NCBI GenBank assembly: GCA_002868985.1
Contig: PKTV01000476.1
Span: 1 to 10,179 of the forward strand
Direction: 5' to 3'
Length of the DNA stretch: 10,179 bases
From: Desulfobacteraceae bacterium
GTDB lineage: Bacteria > Desulfobacterota > Desulfobacteria > Desulfobacterales > UBA11574
The notes under the pieces are model-generated. The model was given only the letters and a program-made list of their open reading frames with translations, made no database searches and had not been told where the DNA came from. The position numbers and the translations under genes are program-made. Numbering within the stretch: position 1 is the first letter of the stretch; every line of letters begins with the position of its first letter. This document shows, piece after piece, positions 1-6,559 of the stretch.

Positions 1-1221
1 AGAATATCGTGTTTAAATACGCTTGTCCGTGAGGTTCCCGGCGTTTATGTTCCGTCATTATACAAGGCTGCATACAATTCAGATGGAACCCTTGGTGCAT
101 TTGAACCGATATCCGATGTGCCGGACAAAGTTGAACGCCAGTATGTGAAAGATCTTTCCCGGATTCCCACCTGTAGTCCGATCATCACACCCGATACCAT
201 CTTTGATAACACGTTTCTCATGGAAGTCAGCAGAGGTTGTCCGCATGGTTGCAGATTTTGTGGTACAGGATTTGTTTACAGACCGCCAAGATTCAGGCCC
301 TTTTCGCTTTTAAAAGAATGTATGGAGCAGGGGGCTTCAAGGACGGATAAAATAGGACTTGTCGGTGCGGCCATATCGGATCTTCCGGATCTCAATAAAA
401 TCTGCGGGCGGGAATTTGAGAAGGACACCCGAATATCTTTCAGCTCCCTCAGGGCGGACGCTTTGACGCCTGAACTCCTATCAACCCTCAAAAAAAGTAA
501 AACCAAAACCGCTACCATTGCACCGGATGCCGGATCAGAACGGATGCGTAGCGTCATTAACAAAGGCATCAGTGAAACCGACATCCTGAATGCTGCCGAA
601 GAGATTGTTGCCGCCGGCATCCCCAACATAAAGCTCTATTTCATGGTCGGTCTTCCCACGGAAACCATGGACGATGTTGAAGCGATTGTCACGCTTTGCA
701 AGAAAATCAAGCATCAATTCCTCAAATCGAGCCGGATCAAAAAACGCATGGGTGAAATCACCGTCAGTCTAAACAGCTTTGTTCCCAAGCCGTTTACTCC
801 TTTTCAATGGGTGAAGATGGATGATGTTCATCTGCTTAAAGAGAAGATAAAGAAAGTCAAGAACGGCCTGAAAAGGGTGGCAAATGTTCGTGTCCATGCG
901 GATATTCCGAGATGGGCTTACATTCAGGCATTGCTATCACGGGGAGACCGCAAGGTTGCACAACTATTGTCCCTGGTGAACACGAACCAGGGAAACTGGC
1001 CCAAGACCTTTAAATCTTCTCCCATAAACCCTGATTTTTATATTCTAAGGGAGCGTTCTTTGGACGAATTGCTCCCTTGGGACTTTATCGATCACGGCAT
1101 CAATAAATCTTTTCTTAAAACAGAGTACAAAAGAGCACTTCAGGGTAAAACTTCGCCGCCTTGCCCTATGGAATCTTGCAATATTTGCGGTGTCTGCAAA
1201 GAAAAGGTGAAAAAAGAGTAA
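1..1221 (+). CDS. B12-type radical SAM protein, 5' end outside the window
   Basis: The frame is open from base 1 to the TAA at 1219-1221, giving 406 visible residues. The GTG at 118 is probably internal, because in-frame sequence before it (VPGVYVPSLY, bases 37-66) resembles the linker that follows the B12-binding domain in fused radical SAM proteins. The radical SAM cluster is RGCPHGCRFC, a CX3CX2C motif with cysteine codons at 238, 250 and 259 that would bind a 4Fe-4S cluster and S-adenosylmethionine. It is followed by a YRPPRFRP segment typical of the TIGR03960-like group. A barrel region with SLRADALTPELL and YFMVGLPTET follows. The C-terminus carries a second cysteine cluster, CX4CX2CX2C, that could hold another iron-sulfur cluster or a metal. 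Family membership is clear. The substrate is unknown, and the cobalamin domain itself is inferred to lie left of the window. Confidence 0.9.
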   Translation, partial: RISCLNTLVREVPGVYVPSLYKAAYNSDGTLGAFEPISDVPDKVERQYVKDLSRIPTCSPIITPDTIFDNTFLMEVSRGCPHGCRFCGTGFVYRPPRFRPFSLLKECMEQGASRTDKIGLVGAAISDLPDLNKICGREFEKDTRISFSSLRADALTPELLSTLKKSKTKTATIAPDAGSERMRSVINKGISETDILNAAEEIVAAGIPNIKLYFMVGLPTETMDDVEAIVTLCKKIKHQFLKSSRIKKRMGEITVSLNSFVPKPFTPFQWVKMDDVHLLKEKIKKVKNGLKRVANVRVHADIPRWAYIQALLSRGDRKVAQLLSLVNTNQGNWPKTFKSSPINPDFYILRERSLDELLPWDFIDHGINKSFLKTEYKRALQGKTSPPCPMESCNICGVCKEKVKKE

Positions 1222-1232
1222 TCGTTGAGGTT

Positions 1233-1251
1233 GGATATATAGATAATATCC
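1233..1251. other. Small inverted repeat after the radical SAM gene
   Basis: GGATAT and ATATCC form a 6-bp stem around a 7-base loop, 12 bases after the stop codon at 1221. No run of T follows, so this is at best a weak or factor-assisted 3' end. Confidence 0.2.
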
Positions 1252-1456
1252 CCGAAGATTTGCTTGATTTATAAAAGAAGGCTACAATGCAATTAATCTT
1301 GACCTGCCGCCACTTTTTAAAAATTACCTTGGCTTCTCTTAGATTGTAAAAAACTTCTCTGTTAAGCACCTCGTGTCCTGAACGAAATTCTTTGTTAAAC
1401 TTCCTGAAAACAATACCCATCTTAAATTTTACTTGCCCTTTTGCCCAGGGACTTTC
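1240..1456 (-). pseudogene. Remnant of an IS3-type transposase (OrfB C-terminal part)
   Basis: Read on the minus strand, this stretch gives SPWAKG (codons starting near 1453), then FRKFNKEFR, then LNREVFYNLREAKVIFKKWRQ split over 1300-1400. These match the order of motifs at the end of IS3-family OrfB transposases: SPWENGyvESFN, FRdElLNrE, then LkEAkvlIeqWRq. After WRQ, a frame change gives QD, a stop, and a degraded HxSSLGY-like tail. The last acidic residue of the DDE site falls in the ENGYxESF segment, which here reads AKGQVKF, so the protein could not work. No terminal inverted repeats or N-terminal part were found. This is decayed insertion-sequence debris. Assignment rests on recalled family motifs. 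Confidence 0.55.
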
Positions 1457-1588
1457 ACTGAAAATTAATATGAAAAACTTTTCAGATATGAAATAACTTG
1501 CACAGTTTATATTACTTTATCTACACAATTATTTGTTTTGTTTCTTTAAGGTTGGACTAACCTCTTGATATTTAAAGGAGCCAAATAA
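1457..1588. other. Short AT-rich intergenic stretch upstream of the small ORF
   Basis: The stretch holds a 5-bp stem AGGTT-GGACT-AACCT at about 1549-1563. It also has a good Shine-Dalgarno sequence, AAAGGAG, at 1574-1580. No convincing promoter pair was recognised. Confidence 0.3.
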
Positions 1589-1864
1589 ATTTTTGGTTTT
1601 GTACGTTTTTTGCATGCAAACCTCATAGGTGGCGCCAAGAAATTTTTTTCACACCTTTATCTGAAAAGAGATGTACATGCAGTGGAGAATGCCTTTAACA
1701 GTTTCTCAGTTAGTTCCTTGTTCGAGAAATACTTGCCACAAGAGAGCTATTATGACGAAGCGCAAAATAATTCTTCTCCATTAATAGAACAATTTAAAAT
1801 GCTCCTTTTAGGCGTTGGATTGATCTTTCTTTCGCTCATAGGACGCGAGATGTTCAAAAGTTAG
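1589..1864 (+). CDS. Small protein with a PEP-CTERM-like C-terminal membrane tail; start codon uncertain, possibly decayed
   Basis: The frame opens after a stop at 1586-1588 and closes at 1862-1864. The C-terminus reads MLLLGVGLIFLSLIGREMFKS, a hydrophobic span plus polar tail. It closely follows the sorting tail of PEP-CTERM proteins (MLLLGxGLIgLaxiGRkkFK), but the PEP motif is missing (SPLIEQ instead) and the tail has few basic residues. The AAAGGAG at 1574-1580 lies 8 bases before ATT (1589), exactly where a start codon belongs. No ATG or GTG occurs nearby in frame, and the only common alternative is TTG at 1610, 29 bases away (84 aa). Either ATT is a rare start or an ATG was lost by mutation. 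No signal peptide is visible. The next small gene starts 6 bases downstream, suggesting one transcript. Function unknown. Confidence 0.4.
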   Translation: MFGFVRFLHANLIGGAKKFFSHLYLKRDVHAVENAFNSFSVSSLFEKYLPQESYYDEAQNNSSPLIEQFKMLLLGVGLIFLSLIGREMFKS

Positions 1865-1870
1865 TTTGCT

Positions 1871-2035
1871 ATGCTCAAGATACTGCGCAATAATGGGAAT
1901 AAGCGATCAGGTATGGATAGGCGTAAATTGTCCTATGAATTTCACATTCCTGAACGCAGATCTGGAAAGGAACGGAGAAGCAAATTCGATGGAAGACTAA
2001 AAACCAAGAACATAAGATTGATAAAGATTACTTAA
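1871..2035 (+). CDS. Small arginine-rich protein with RSGxDRR/ERRSGKERRS repeats, 54 aa
   Basis: This 54-residue ORF carries NNGNKRSGMDRRKLSY, then HIPERRSGKERRS. The repeated R-S-G-x-[DE]-R-R pattern is, from memory, common in short basic hypothetical proteins and protein tails of Desulfobacterales. No function is established as far as I know. The high basic charge suggests binding to nucleic acid or to acidic partners, which is inference only. The ATG at 1871 lies 6 bases after the stop of the preceding small ORF. It lacks its own clear Shine-Dalgarno sequence, which fits translational coupling. A hairpin with a T-tract follows 5 bases after the stop. It is too short for most ORF callers. 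Confidence comes from the recognisable repeat pattern and the gene-like context. Confidence 0.6.
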   Translation: MLKILRNNGNKRSGMDRRKLSYEFHIPERRSGKERRSKFDGRLKTKNIRLIKIT

Positions 2036-2040
2036 ACAGT

Positions 2041-2068
2041 GGGGCCAGAGATGGCCTTGCCTTTTTTT
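2041..2068 (+). terminator. Possible rho-independent terminator after the 54-aa gene
   Basis: GGCCA-GAGA-TGGCC forms a 5-bp GC-rich stem with a GNRA tetraloop, extendable by two G-U pairs (2041-2057). Seven T residues run from 2062 to 2068. Four bases separate the stem from the T-run, which is slightly long for a textbook terminator. Confidence 0.5.
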
Positions 2069-2143
2069 ATTTCCAACCTTTAATCACTTCTATAGATCTA
2101 AGCTTCTGTCCTACAAAAATATCGGAGATATTCATTCGATATT

Positions 2144-2455
2144 CTAATAATTATGGAGAATCGCCAAACTACGATCCTCCCCGCGTTTTTGAGCATACAA
2201 ATTCTCAATCCATCCCATGGCTTCATTATCGCTAACCTTGCCCAAAAACATCGGAATTGTTGAAAGGTTGGCATGCCGAAGAATGACTTTGCCGACAATT
2301 TTAATTGTGAATGCCGGCGCGGGATGAATATGTGGCAGCGTGTCGACTTAAATCATGTGGCCGAAGATGAACACCAACCATTTCACCAGCTTTTTTCACC
2401 ATAGATCTGGCTGCTTCAAAGGATATGGAAAATACCCTCTTGTTCGACTCAGTGT
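2144..2455 (-). pseudogene. Decayed tyrosine recombinase/integrase (C-terminal catalytic remnant)
   Basis: On the minus strand the first part reads NKRVFSISFEAARSMVKKAG, then HLRPHDLSRHAATYSSRAG, and stops at 2301-2303. The next part, in another frame, reads KIVGKVILRHANLST, then FLGKVSD, then WIENLYAQKR, ending at TAG (2144-2146). Together they match the last half of phage- or element-type integrases (PHDLRRHAATYASRAG, then IVSKVILRHANLSTTQRYLGKVSD). Removing one base near 2308 restores one frame with AGIPIKIVGKV across the join, so a single insertion broke the gene. The catalytic Arg of HDLR is Ser (HDLS), and the Tyr of RYLGK is Phe (MFLGK). The N-terminal domain and first catalytic Arg are absent. 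The upstream end abuts the stop of the HD gene, so the exact 5' limit is unclear. Confidence 0.85.
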
Positions 2456-2467
2456 GGTTTGATTTTT

Positions 2468-4639
2468 TCAGAGTTTCTTTTTTTCCTGCCATGGATAGGT
2501 TACCCGGGAATGGAATGTGGCCTCTACGGAATGGGTCAGTGTCTCAACAATCTTTGCGATATCGCTTGTAGAGACATTGCATTCGTCGAGTTGACCATCA
2601 GCAATTCGTTTTACAATATTGAGGAGAATCATTTTTTCGATTTGTTCCTGTGTTGGCGTTTCCATGGATCTAAAAGTGGCCTCAACCGAGTCCACTATCA
2701 TCAAGATTGCGGCTTCAAGGCTTTGGGGTTTTGGGCCTGGATACCGGAAATCCGTTTTGCGGGGCTTGGACTTGTTATTCGCCTTGACGGCCTTGTTGTA
2801 AAAAAATTCAACAAACAGCGTCCCATGATGCTGCTTGATAAGGTCCAAAATAACTTCGGGGAGTCCATTCTCCCTTCCGATCTTTTCACCATTTTTTACA
2901 TGATCGATAATGAGCCGGGCACTCTCTAACGGGTCCAATTTATCATGAGGATTTTCGCCACTTGATTGGTTTTCAGAAAAAAACATGGGATCTGCCATTT
3001 TCCCTATATCATGGTAGTAAGCAGCTGTTCTCAAAAGAAGGGTATTTGCCCCAACGGCTTCTCCTGACGCTTGAGCAAGGGATGCCATTGTCATGCTATG
3101 TTGATAAGTTGCCGGGATTTTAGAGAAGAGGTCTTTTAAAAGGGGATGTTGGAGGTCTGAGTATTTTGTGAGTTTAAAGTTGGAGGTGGCATAACGGCCC
3201 GCTTCCAATATCGGCAATAGACATAATGCAATGGGTCCTGACAGAATGCCGCCCGTAAATGCCCAGCCCAGACTATCGGATAGACGCTTGTTAAAAACCA
3301 TTGCCTTTAAAGATATCCAAATTTCGTTTGTATTCCCCAGCAAAGGGGTGATGTTTTGCCACTTTATAGAAAACGCCAAAAGCACACCCACGTTGATAAC
3401 CCCAACGACAATTGAAGGGAGTAAAATATGGCTGCGTTTTGTTATCTTGGAGGAGAACAAGACAGCAGCCAAACCAGCGAAAGTGAAAAAAAGGAATATC
3501 TGAAAGGATTGGGCTGAAAATAGCGTTAGCAATATCGCTCCTATTACCGTAGACCAGGTAGCCGCAACTCTTCCATGATTTAAAAGAATGATTATCAGTG
3601 GGAGCATGGCAAAAGGGACAAAATACAAGGGAAAAGGAGTGAACAAGAGGCAAGACTTGAACAGGAAAACACTTATGATCAATAGAGAGAGGAACGGACG
3701 GAAATGAATTGTTTTCCGCTGTCCGGAACCCAAAATTTTCAAAATAAACAGGTCATTGAATACTATTATCAGCAGTGTTACAATAAATACGAAGGGAATT
3801 ATGTTATAAAGATTTTTGTTGGCAAACTCCAAATGAGATACAATCAGCAATAAATCCTCTTCATCGAGCACCTTGCGAAAGGGTACGAGGACATCCCCTG
3901 GTTGGTAATGAATGACTTTGGAGGGATAACGCCTGACGATCTCTTCAATCCTTCTGTTGTTCTCATCGTTGTCATACTTCAGGGTTGGCAGTAAGGCGGA
4001 TTGTAATATTTCTATAACAGGATTTAAGACGCCTTTATCTACTTGCCAAAACAGTTTGGTGGCTTTGTCCTGCAGCAAGAGACGGGCCTGTTTTAGGGTA
4101 AGGATTTCATCCGTTGGATGGGCCACAATCCCCTTTGGTTTAGGATAGAGCACCTCAAGTGTGATTTTACCGCTGTAAGGTTTCGAGTCTTCCACTATGA
4201 TATTTTGCATGATGCTTTTTTCAACGGTCAGTATGCCGTTCAAAAGGTTCATCATATTTTGGTAGTGAAGAAATTTGTCTGCTTCATCCAGACCGAGTTT
4301 CAATCCAAACGCTTCATGAAGATATTCTACCAGTTCATTTCCTGTAAAAGGTTTTTGTTCTTGAAGAAATGAGATCTCTTTTATTAGCTCTTCCATTCTT
4401 TTTCTGACTTTTTTGGCATTATCTGGAAGATAGGTATACAAAGGGGTATACCGGGAAAGAGCTATATCGCGTCTTCCGCCAAGAGCCTTGTCTTGGTCAA
4501 AAGTAAAAAACCCTTGGGATCGAACAGTGAAAGGGGCGGCCTTGCCCAGTTTAGGTGGAACGGTCGTGAAATAACCATACTCGACATAGGATGCAAGTAT
4601 GGTTGCGATCAAAAGTATAATGTTGAGGAGCAGTCTCAT
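2468..4639 (-). CDS. pgpH: PgpH-like 7TMR-HDED/7TM/HD-domain phosphohydrolase, probable c-di-AMP phosphodiesterase
   Basis: This 723-aa protein has the full PgpH/YqfF architecture (usual length about 700). It has an N-terminal membrane anchor (residues 1-24) and an extracytoplasmic 7TMR-HDED region (about 25-280). About seven hydrophobic spans follow (about 280-475), then a cytoplasmic HD domain (about 500-705). Candidate metal ligands are His514 (HSMTMA), His543-Asp544 (YYHDIGK), His580, His604-His605 (QHHGT) and Asp650 (IVDSVEA), all present. Listeria PgpH hydrolyses cyclic di-AMP to pApA. That this protein does the same is inferred from family membership. Start ATG at 4637-4639 is followed directly by the hydrophobic anchor, but no strong Shine-Dalgarno is seen. 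The usual neighbours phoH and ybeY are absent: the downstream side is an integrase remnant beginning at the stop codon. The gene appears intact. Confidence 0.93.
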   Translation of the reverse strand: MRLLLNIILLIATILASYVEYGYFTTVPPKLGKAAPFTVRSQGFFTFDQDKALGGRRDIALSRYTPLYTYLPDNAKKVRKRMEELIKEISFLQEQKPFTGNELVEYLHEAFGLKLGLDEADKFLHYQNMMNLLNGILTVEKSIMQNIIVEDSKPYSGKITLEVLYPKPKGIVAHPTDEILTLKQARLLLQDKATKLFWQVDKGVLNPVIEILQSALLPTLKYDNDENNRRIEEIVRRYPSKVIHYQPGDVLVPFRKVLDEEDLLLIVSHLEFANKNLYNIIPFVFIVTLLIIVFNDLFILKILGSGQRKTIHFRPFLSLLIISVFLFKSCLLFTPFPLYFVPFAMLPLIIILLNHGRVAATWSTVIGAILLTLFSAQSFQIFLFFTFAGLAAVLFSSKITKRSHILLPSIVVGVINVGVLLAFSIKWQNITPLLGNTNEIWISLKAMVFNKRLSDSLGWAFTGGILSGPIALCLLPILEAGRYATSNFKLTKYSDLQHPLLKDLFSKIPATYQHSMTMASLAQASGEAVGANTLLLRTAAYYHDIGKMADPMFFSENQSSGENPHDKLDPLESARLIIDHVKNGEKIGRENGLPEVILDLIKQHHGTLFVEFFYNKAVKANNKSKPRKTDFRYPGPKPQSLEAAILMIVDSVEATFRSMETPTQEQIEKMILLNIVKRIADGQLDECNVSTSDIAKIVETLTHSVEATFHSRVTYPWQEKKKL

Positions 4640-4734
4640 GTCGGTTTTGTTTAATGTCTAAAATTGAACTCCCCGTTGCTCTTAGAAACATAGTGTGGTT
4701 ATCGTCTCTCGGGGCTTCGGGGATAGAAAATTTA

Positions 4735-4751
4735 GCCCGCCGGTGGCGAGC
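4735..4751 (-). terminator. GC-rich hairpin, possible weak terminator of the SET gene
   Basis: GCCCGCC-GGT-GGCGAGC pairs with one mismatch. Read on the minus strand it is followed by TAAATTTTC, a poor T-tract. It lies about 210 bases past the SET stop codon, so the link to that gene is uncertain. Confidence 0.25.
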
Positions 4752-4841
4752 AAGCCTTTCGAAAATTTAAGCGACATAATTTATATCGATAAAAACTGCC
4801 ATATATATATCAAAAATAATCCATTCAGTCAACCCGCCGAG

Positions 4842-4859
4842 TTTGTATGATTATACAAA
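4842..4859. promoter_or_regulatory. Inverted repeat TTTGTAT-N4-ATACAAA
   Basis: This is a perfect 7-4-7 inverted repeat in the gap between the SET and HD genes. Its size and symmetry suit a dimeric regulator site. No regulator is identified, and chance is possible in such AT-rich DNA. Confidence 0.25.
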
Positions 4860-4959
4860 ATTTAAAAGAGGTTACGTACTTTTTATAGTGGACATTGGGT
4901 ATAACCAACCTTTGGCTCGGTCATTCATTTGATGAAACCATTATAGATTTATTATGATT

Positions 4960-5400
4960 TTATTTGTCGTTTTCAGGCGTGCAATCACGTGTCTCCCACC
5001 AATCTTTGCCATAATTGATAAACAGCTGTTCACCGGCAGAGACATCTTTTATTGTATGGAAAACGATCAAATCCCGCTCCGCATCGTGCCAGTATTCGGT
5101 ATTGTGTTCATCAGAGTGATTAAAAATACTTCCACATCCCAGTGGAAGCGAGTAGCATTCGGACGATTCTTGTGAATCATCATCATCCGCCGCTACACTA
5201 TAGACGTAGTCGTCTATAATACCCGAGCAGTCTTCCTTTCTAATACGCAAATGATAGCATTCTTCCAGCGTTGTATCGGCCGGAATATGTTCGGTTGCGA
5301 AAATGCCGTGGCCGAATTCACAGGGTGCCACAACCAGATCAGGGTGTCTAAATAATGGTTGAGATAAGTGTTTTTTCATGTTTTCTTTCAGGGGGTTCAT
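4960..5400 (-). CDS. Small SET-domain protein (probable protein-lysine methyltransferase)
   Basis: At 146 aa it is little more than a SET domain, as in other bacterial stand-alone members. The N-terminal SET motif is seen at GHGIFATEHIPADT (residues 30-43). The central motif is GSIFNHSDEHN (residues 90-100), matching NHSxxxN, which helps form the S-adenosylmethionine site. The end motif is AGEQLFINYG (residues 122-131), matching GEELxxxYG with its conserved Tyr130. SET proteins move a methyl group from S-adenosylmethionine to lysine; the target here is unknown. The start at 5400 has only a weak TAGG upstream. An internal ATG at 5379 (Met8), preceded by GAAAGAAA, is an alternative. The MITE-like element begins 16 bases upstream, so the native promoter is either inside it or displaced by it. 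An acidic DDDD segment lies at 72-75. Confidence 0.85.
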   Translation of the reverse strand: MNPLKENMKKHLSQPLFRHPDLVVAPCEFGHGIFATEHIPADTTLEECYHLRIRKEDCSGIIDDYVYSVAADDDDSQESSECYSLPLGCGSIFNHSDEHNTEYWHDAERDLIVFHTIKDVSAGEQLFINYGKDWWETRDCTPENDK

Positions 5401-5409
5401 CGTAATTAT

Positions 5410-5562
5410 TACCTATTGTCCATCCATAAATGGTCTTTTTGTCCAATCTCTGCGTTATGCTCAAAAAATAATCCTCGGAATATCAAATATATGCCTCCGG
5501 TTATTTTTTTCGCATGCCTTGATCTTAAACAAAAATCCTCATTTATGGATGGACACTACCTA
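5410..5562. mobile_element. MITE-like palindromic element with candidate 6-bp target duplication
   Basis: TGTCCATCCATAAATG (5417-5432) is an exact reverse complement of CATTTATGGATGGACA (5540-5555). The pairing continues inward: TTTTTGT (5436-5442) with ACAAAAA (5529-5535), ATGC (5457-5460) with GCAT (5512-5515), and AAAAAATAA (5463-5471) with TTATTTTTT (5501-5509). The whole stretch can therefore fold into one long imperfect hairpin. TACCTA occurs directly outside both ends (5410-5415 and 5557-5562), as a target duplication would, giving an element of about 141 bp. It has no coding capacity, so a transposase would have to act from elsewhere. It sits just upstream of the SET gene. The inverted repeat is certain; the mobile interpretation is inferred. 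Confidence 0.7.
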
Positions 5563-5586
5563 AATTGAGAGCGCTCAGTTTAGGTA
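5557..5586. repeat. 30-bp near-perfect hairpin next to the MITE-like element
   Basis: TACCTAAA pairs with TTTAGGTA. Inside that, after one T-G pair, TGAG pairs with CTCA around the loop AGCG, for 13 pairs in all. Its left arm contains the right copy of the TACCTA repeat, so the element appears to have entered next to or inside it. There is no T-run in either direction, so it may be an operator or another repeat rather than a terminator. Confidence 0.5.
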
Positions 5587-5936
5587 TCATTTGACTTGCC
5601 GATATGCCGGAAATCATTGTCCAATTTTGTCATACATTCGACTTTTATCCCATTGATACAGGAGTGGTCAATAAAAATAGAATCTATTTCAGTTGTTGGC
5701 CGATAAGCTTTTCACAAACAGATTTACATCTATATATCTAATATCATTTAAAGTATATAATGCAAATATCATATAAGGGGATTTTGTAAAAATAGCCGGA
5801 GACCGCGGGCGTAAGCCTGTGAATGTTGAACGATATATTATCTTCACCCATTGGCAAATCAATAAAACAATGATAAAAGGGTGTCGTATTTAAGAATCTA
5901 AACCTGCGGGGCAGGCGAAAACACGAAGAAATAATC
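5587..5936. other. Intergenic region upstream of the cysteine-cluster gene
   Basis: No coding ORF is convincing here. A TATAAT hexamer occurs at 5756-5761 without a good -35 partner. CCTGC-GGG-GCAGG (5903-5915) forms a small GC-rich hairpin 21 bases before the ATG at 5937 and could affect translation. No known riboswitch pattern was recognised. Confidence 0.45.
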
Positions 5937-6557
5937 ATGAATTCATATCAAAAAGAACAGGCGGAAACACTGAATATGGTATGCCGTCACCTAAAGACGC
6001 TTTCCGTACAGGAAAGACAGCGACTTTTATCACAAATTTCTGATTATCTGCTGTTTCGTGATGCAGTGAACGCATTTCTTAGCGAGCATTTTGAAAACAT
6101 CTGCACCCAAAAGTGTTATCAAAGCAAAATAAGTGCTTGCTGTTCTCGTGACGGCATCATCACGTTTTTCGGAGATGTGTTGGTGAACGTACTGGTATCG
6201 AATGGAACGGAAATCAAAGCGTTGGCGAGGGTGCTTAAAAACCCCAATGATGGATTTAAATGCATTTATCTGGGTGATCATGGGTGCATGTGGCGAATCA
6301 AGCCTATCATCTGTGAGATGTTTCTTTGTGATCCGGCTGAAGAATCGGTGTTCAAAAAAAAACCTATGACGAATAAATTATGGTTGGAATTGAAGCAGCG
6401 TGAGAAACATTACCGGTGGCCTGACCGACCGGTTCTTTTTGATGATCTTGAAAAATATTTTATGGCTGAAGGATATTCTTCCCCGCTCATGTATCTTAAT
6501 AACAGCCCAGGACTTTTGCGCGTAAAAGAACTGGCCAAGAAAAGCAATCATAAATAA
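5937..6557 (+). CDS. YkgJ-like cysteine-cluster protein
   Basis: This 206-aa protein has nine cysteines, eight of them in two groups: Cys56, Cys60, Cys68-Cys69 (CX3CX6CC) and Cys109, Cys117, Cys126, Cys131 (CIYLGDHGC, then KPIICEMFLC). The second group follows the YkgJ/CxxCxxCC family pattern of CxfLxxxgCxIYxxRPxxCRxFxC. The first group is more widely spaced than the usual CxxCxxCC, so this is a variant. The family is thought to bind zinc or iron through these cysteines; its role is not known. The N-terminal 50 residues look helical. The C-terminal part is charged and ends near SPGLLRVKELAKK. Start ATG at 5937 has a weak GAAG upstream. Its stop is two bases from the stop of the convergent barrel gene. 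Confidence 0.75.
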   Translation: MNSYQKEQAETLNMVCRHLKTLSVQERQRLLSQISDYLLFRDAVNAFLSEHFENICTQKCYQSKISACCSRDGIITFFGDVLVNVLVSNGTEIKALARVLKNPNDGFKCIYLGDHGCMWRIKPIICEMFLCDPAEESVFKKKPMTNKLWLELKQREKHYRWPDRPVLFDDLEKYFMAEGYSSPLMYLNNSPGLLRVKELAKKSNHK

Positions 6558-6559
6558 CT

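Larger units (their letters stand above)
4640..4959. other. 320-bp intergenic region between the HD and SET genes
   Basis: No ORF with coding character was found. It should contain the minus-strand promoter of the HD gene, but I could not pick out a convincing -35/-10 pair. It holds a direct 9-bp repeat GAAAATTTA (4726-4734 and 4761-4769), the hairpin between those copies, an AT run at about 4800-4810, and a 7-bp inverted repeat at 4842-4859. Confidence 0.5.

Noticed and set aside
1166..1420. 84-aa minus-strand frame as an intact gene
   Set aside because: Its first half matches the end of an IS3 transposase and its second half is out-of-frame readthrough, so it is annotated as a remnant.
2459..2929. 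156-aa plus-strand open frame
   Set aside because: It lies entirely opposite the clear HD-domain coding sequence or its end, and has no family motif.
5368..5568. Plus-strand open frames through the palindromic element
   Set aside because: They cross the MITE-like hairpin and the SET start, with no ribosome site and no protein-like pattern.
5790..5936. Possible riboswitch before the cysteine-cluster gene
   Set aside because: Only a small CCTGC/GCAGG hairpin is present, and the conserved cores of GEMM, SAM or mini-ykkC motifs are not seen.
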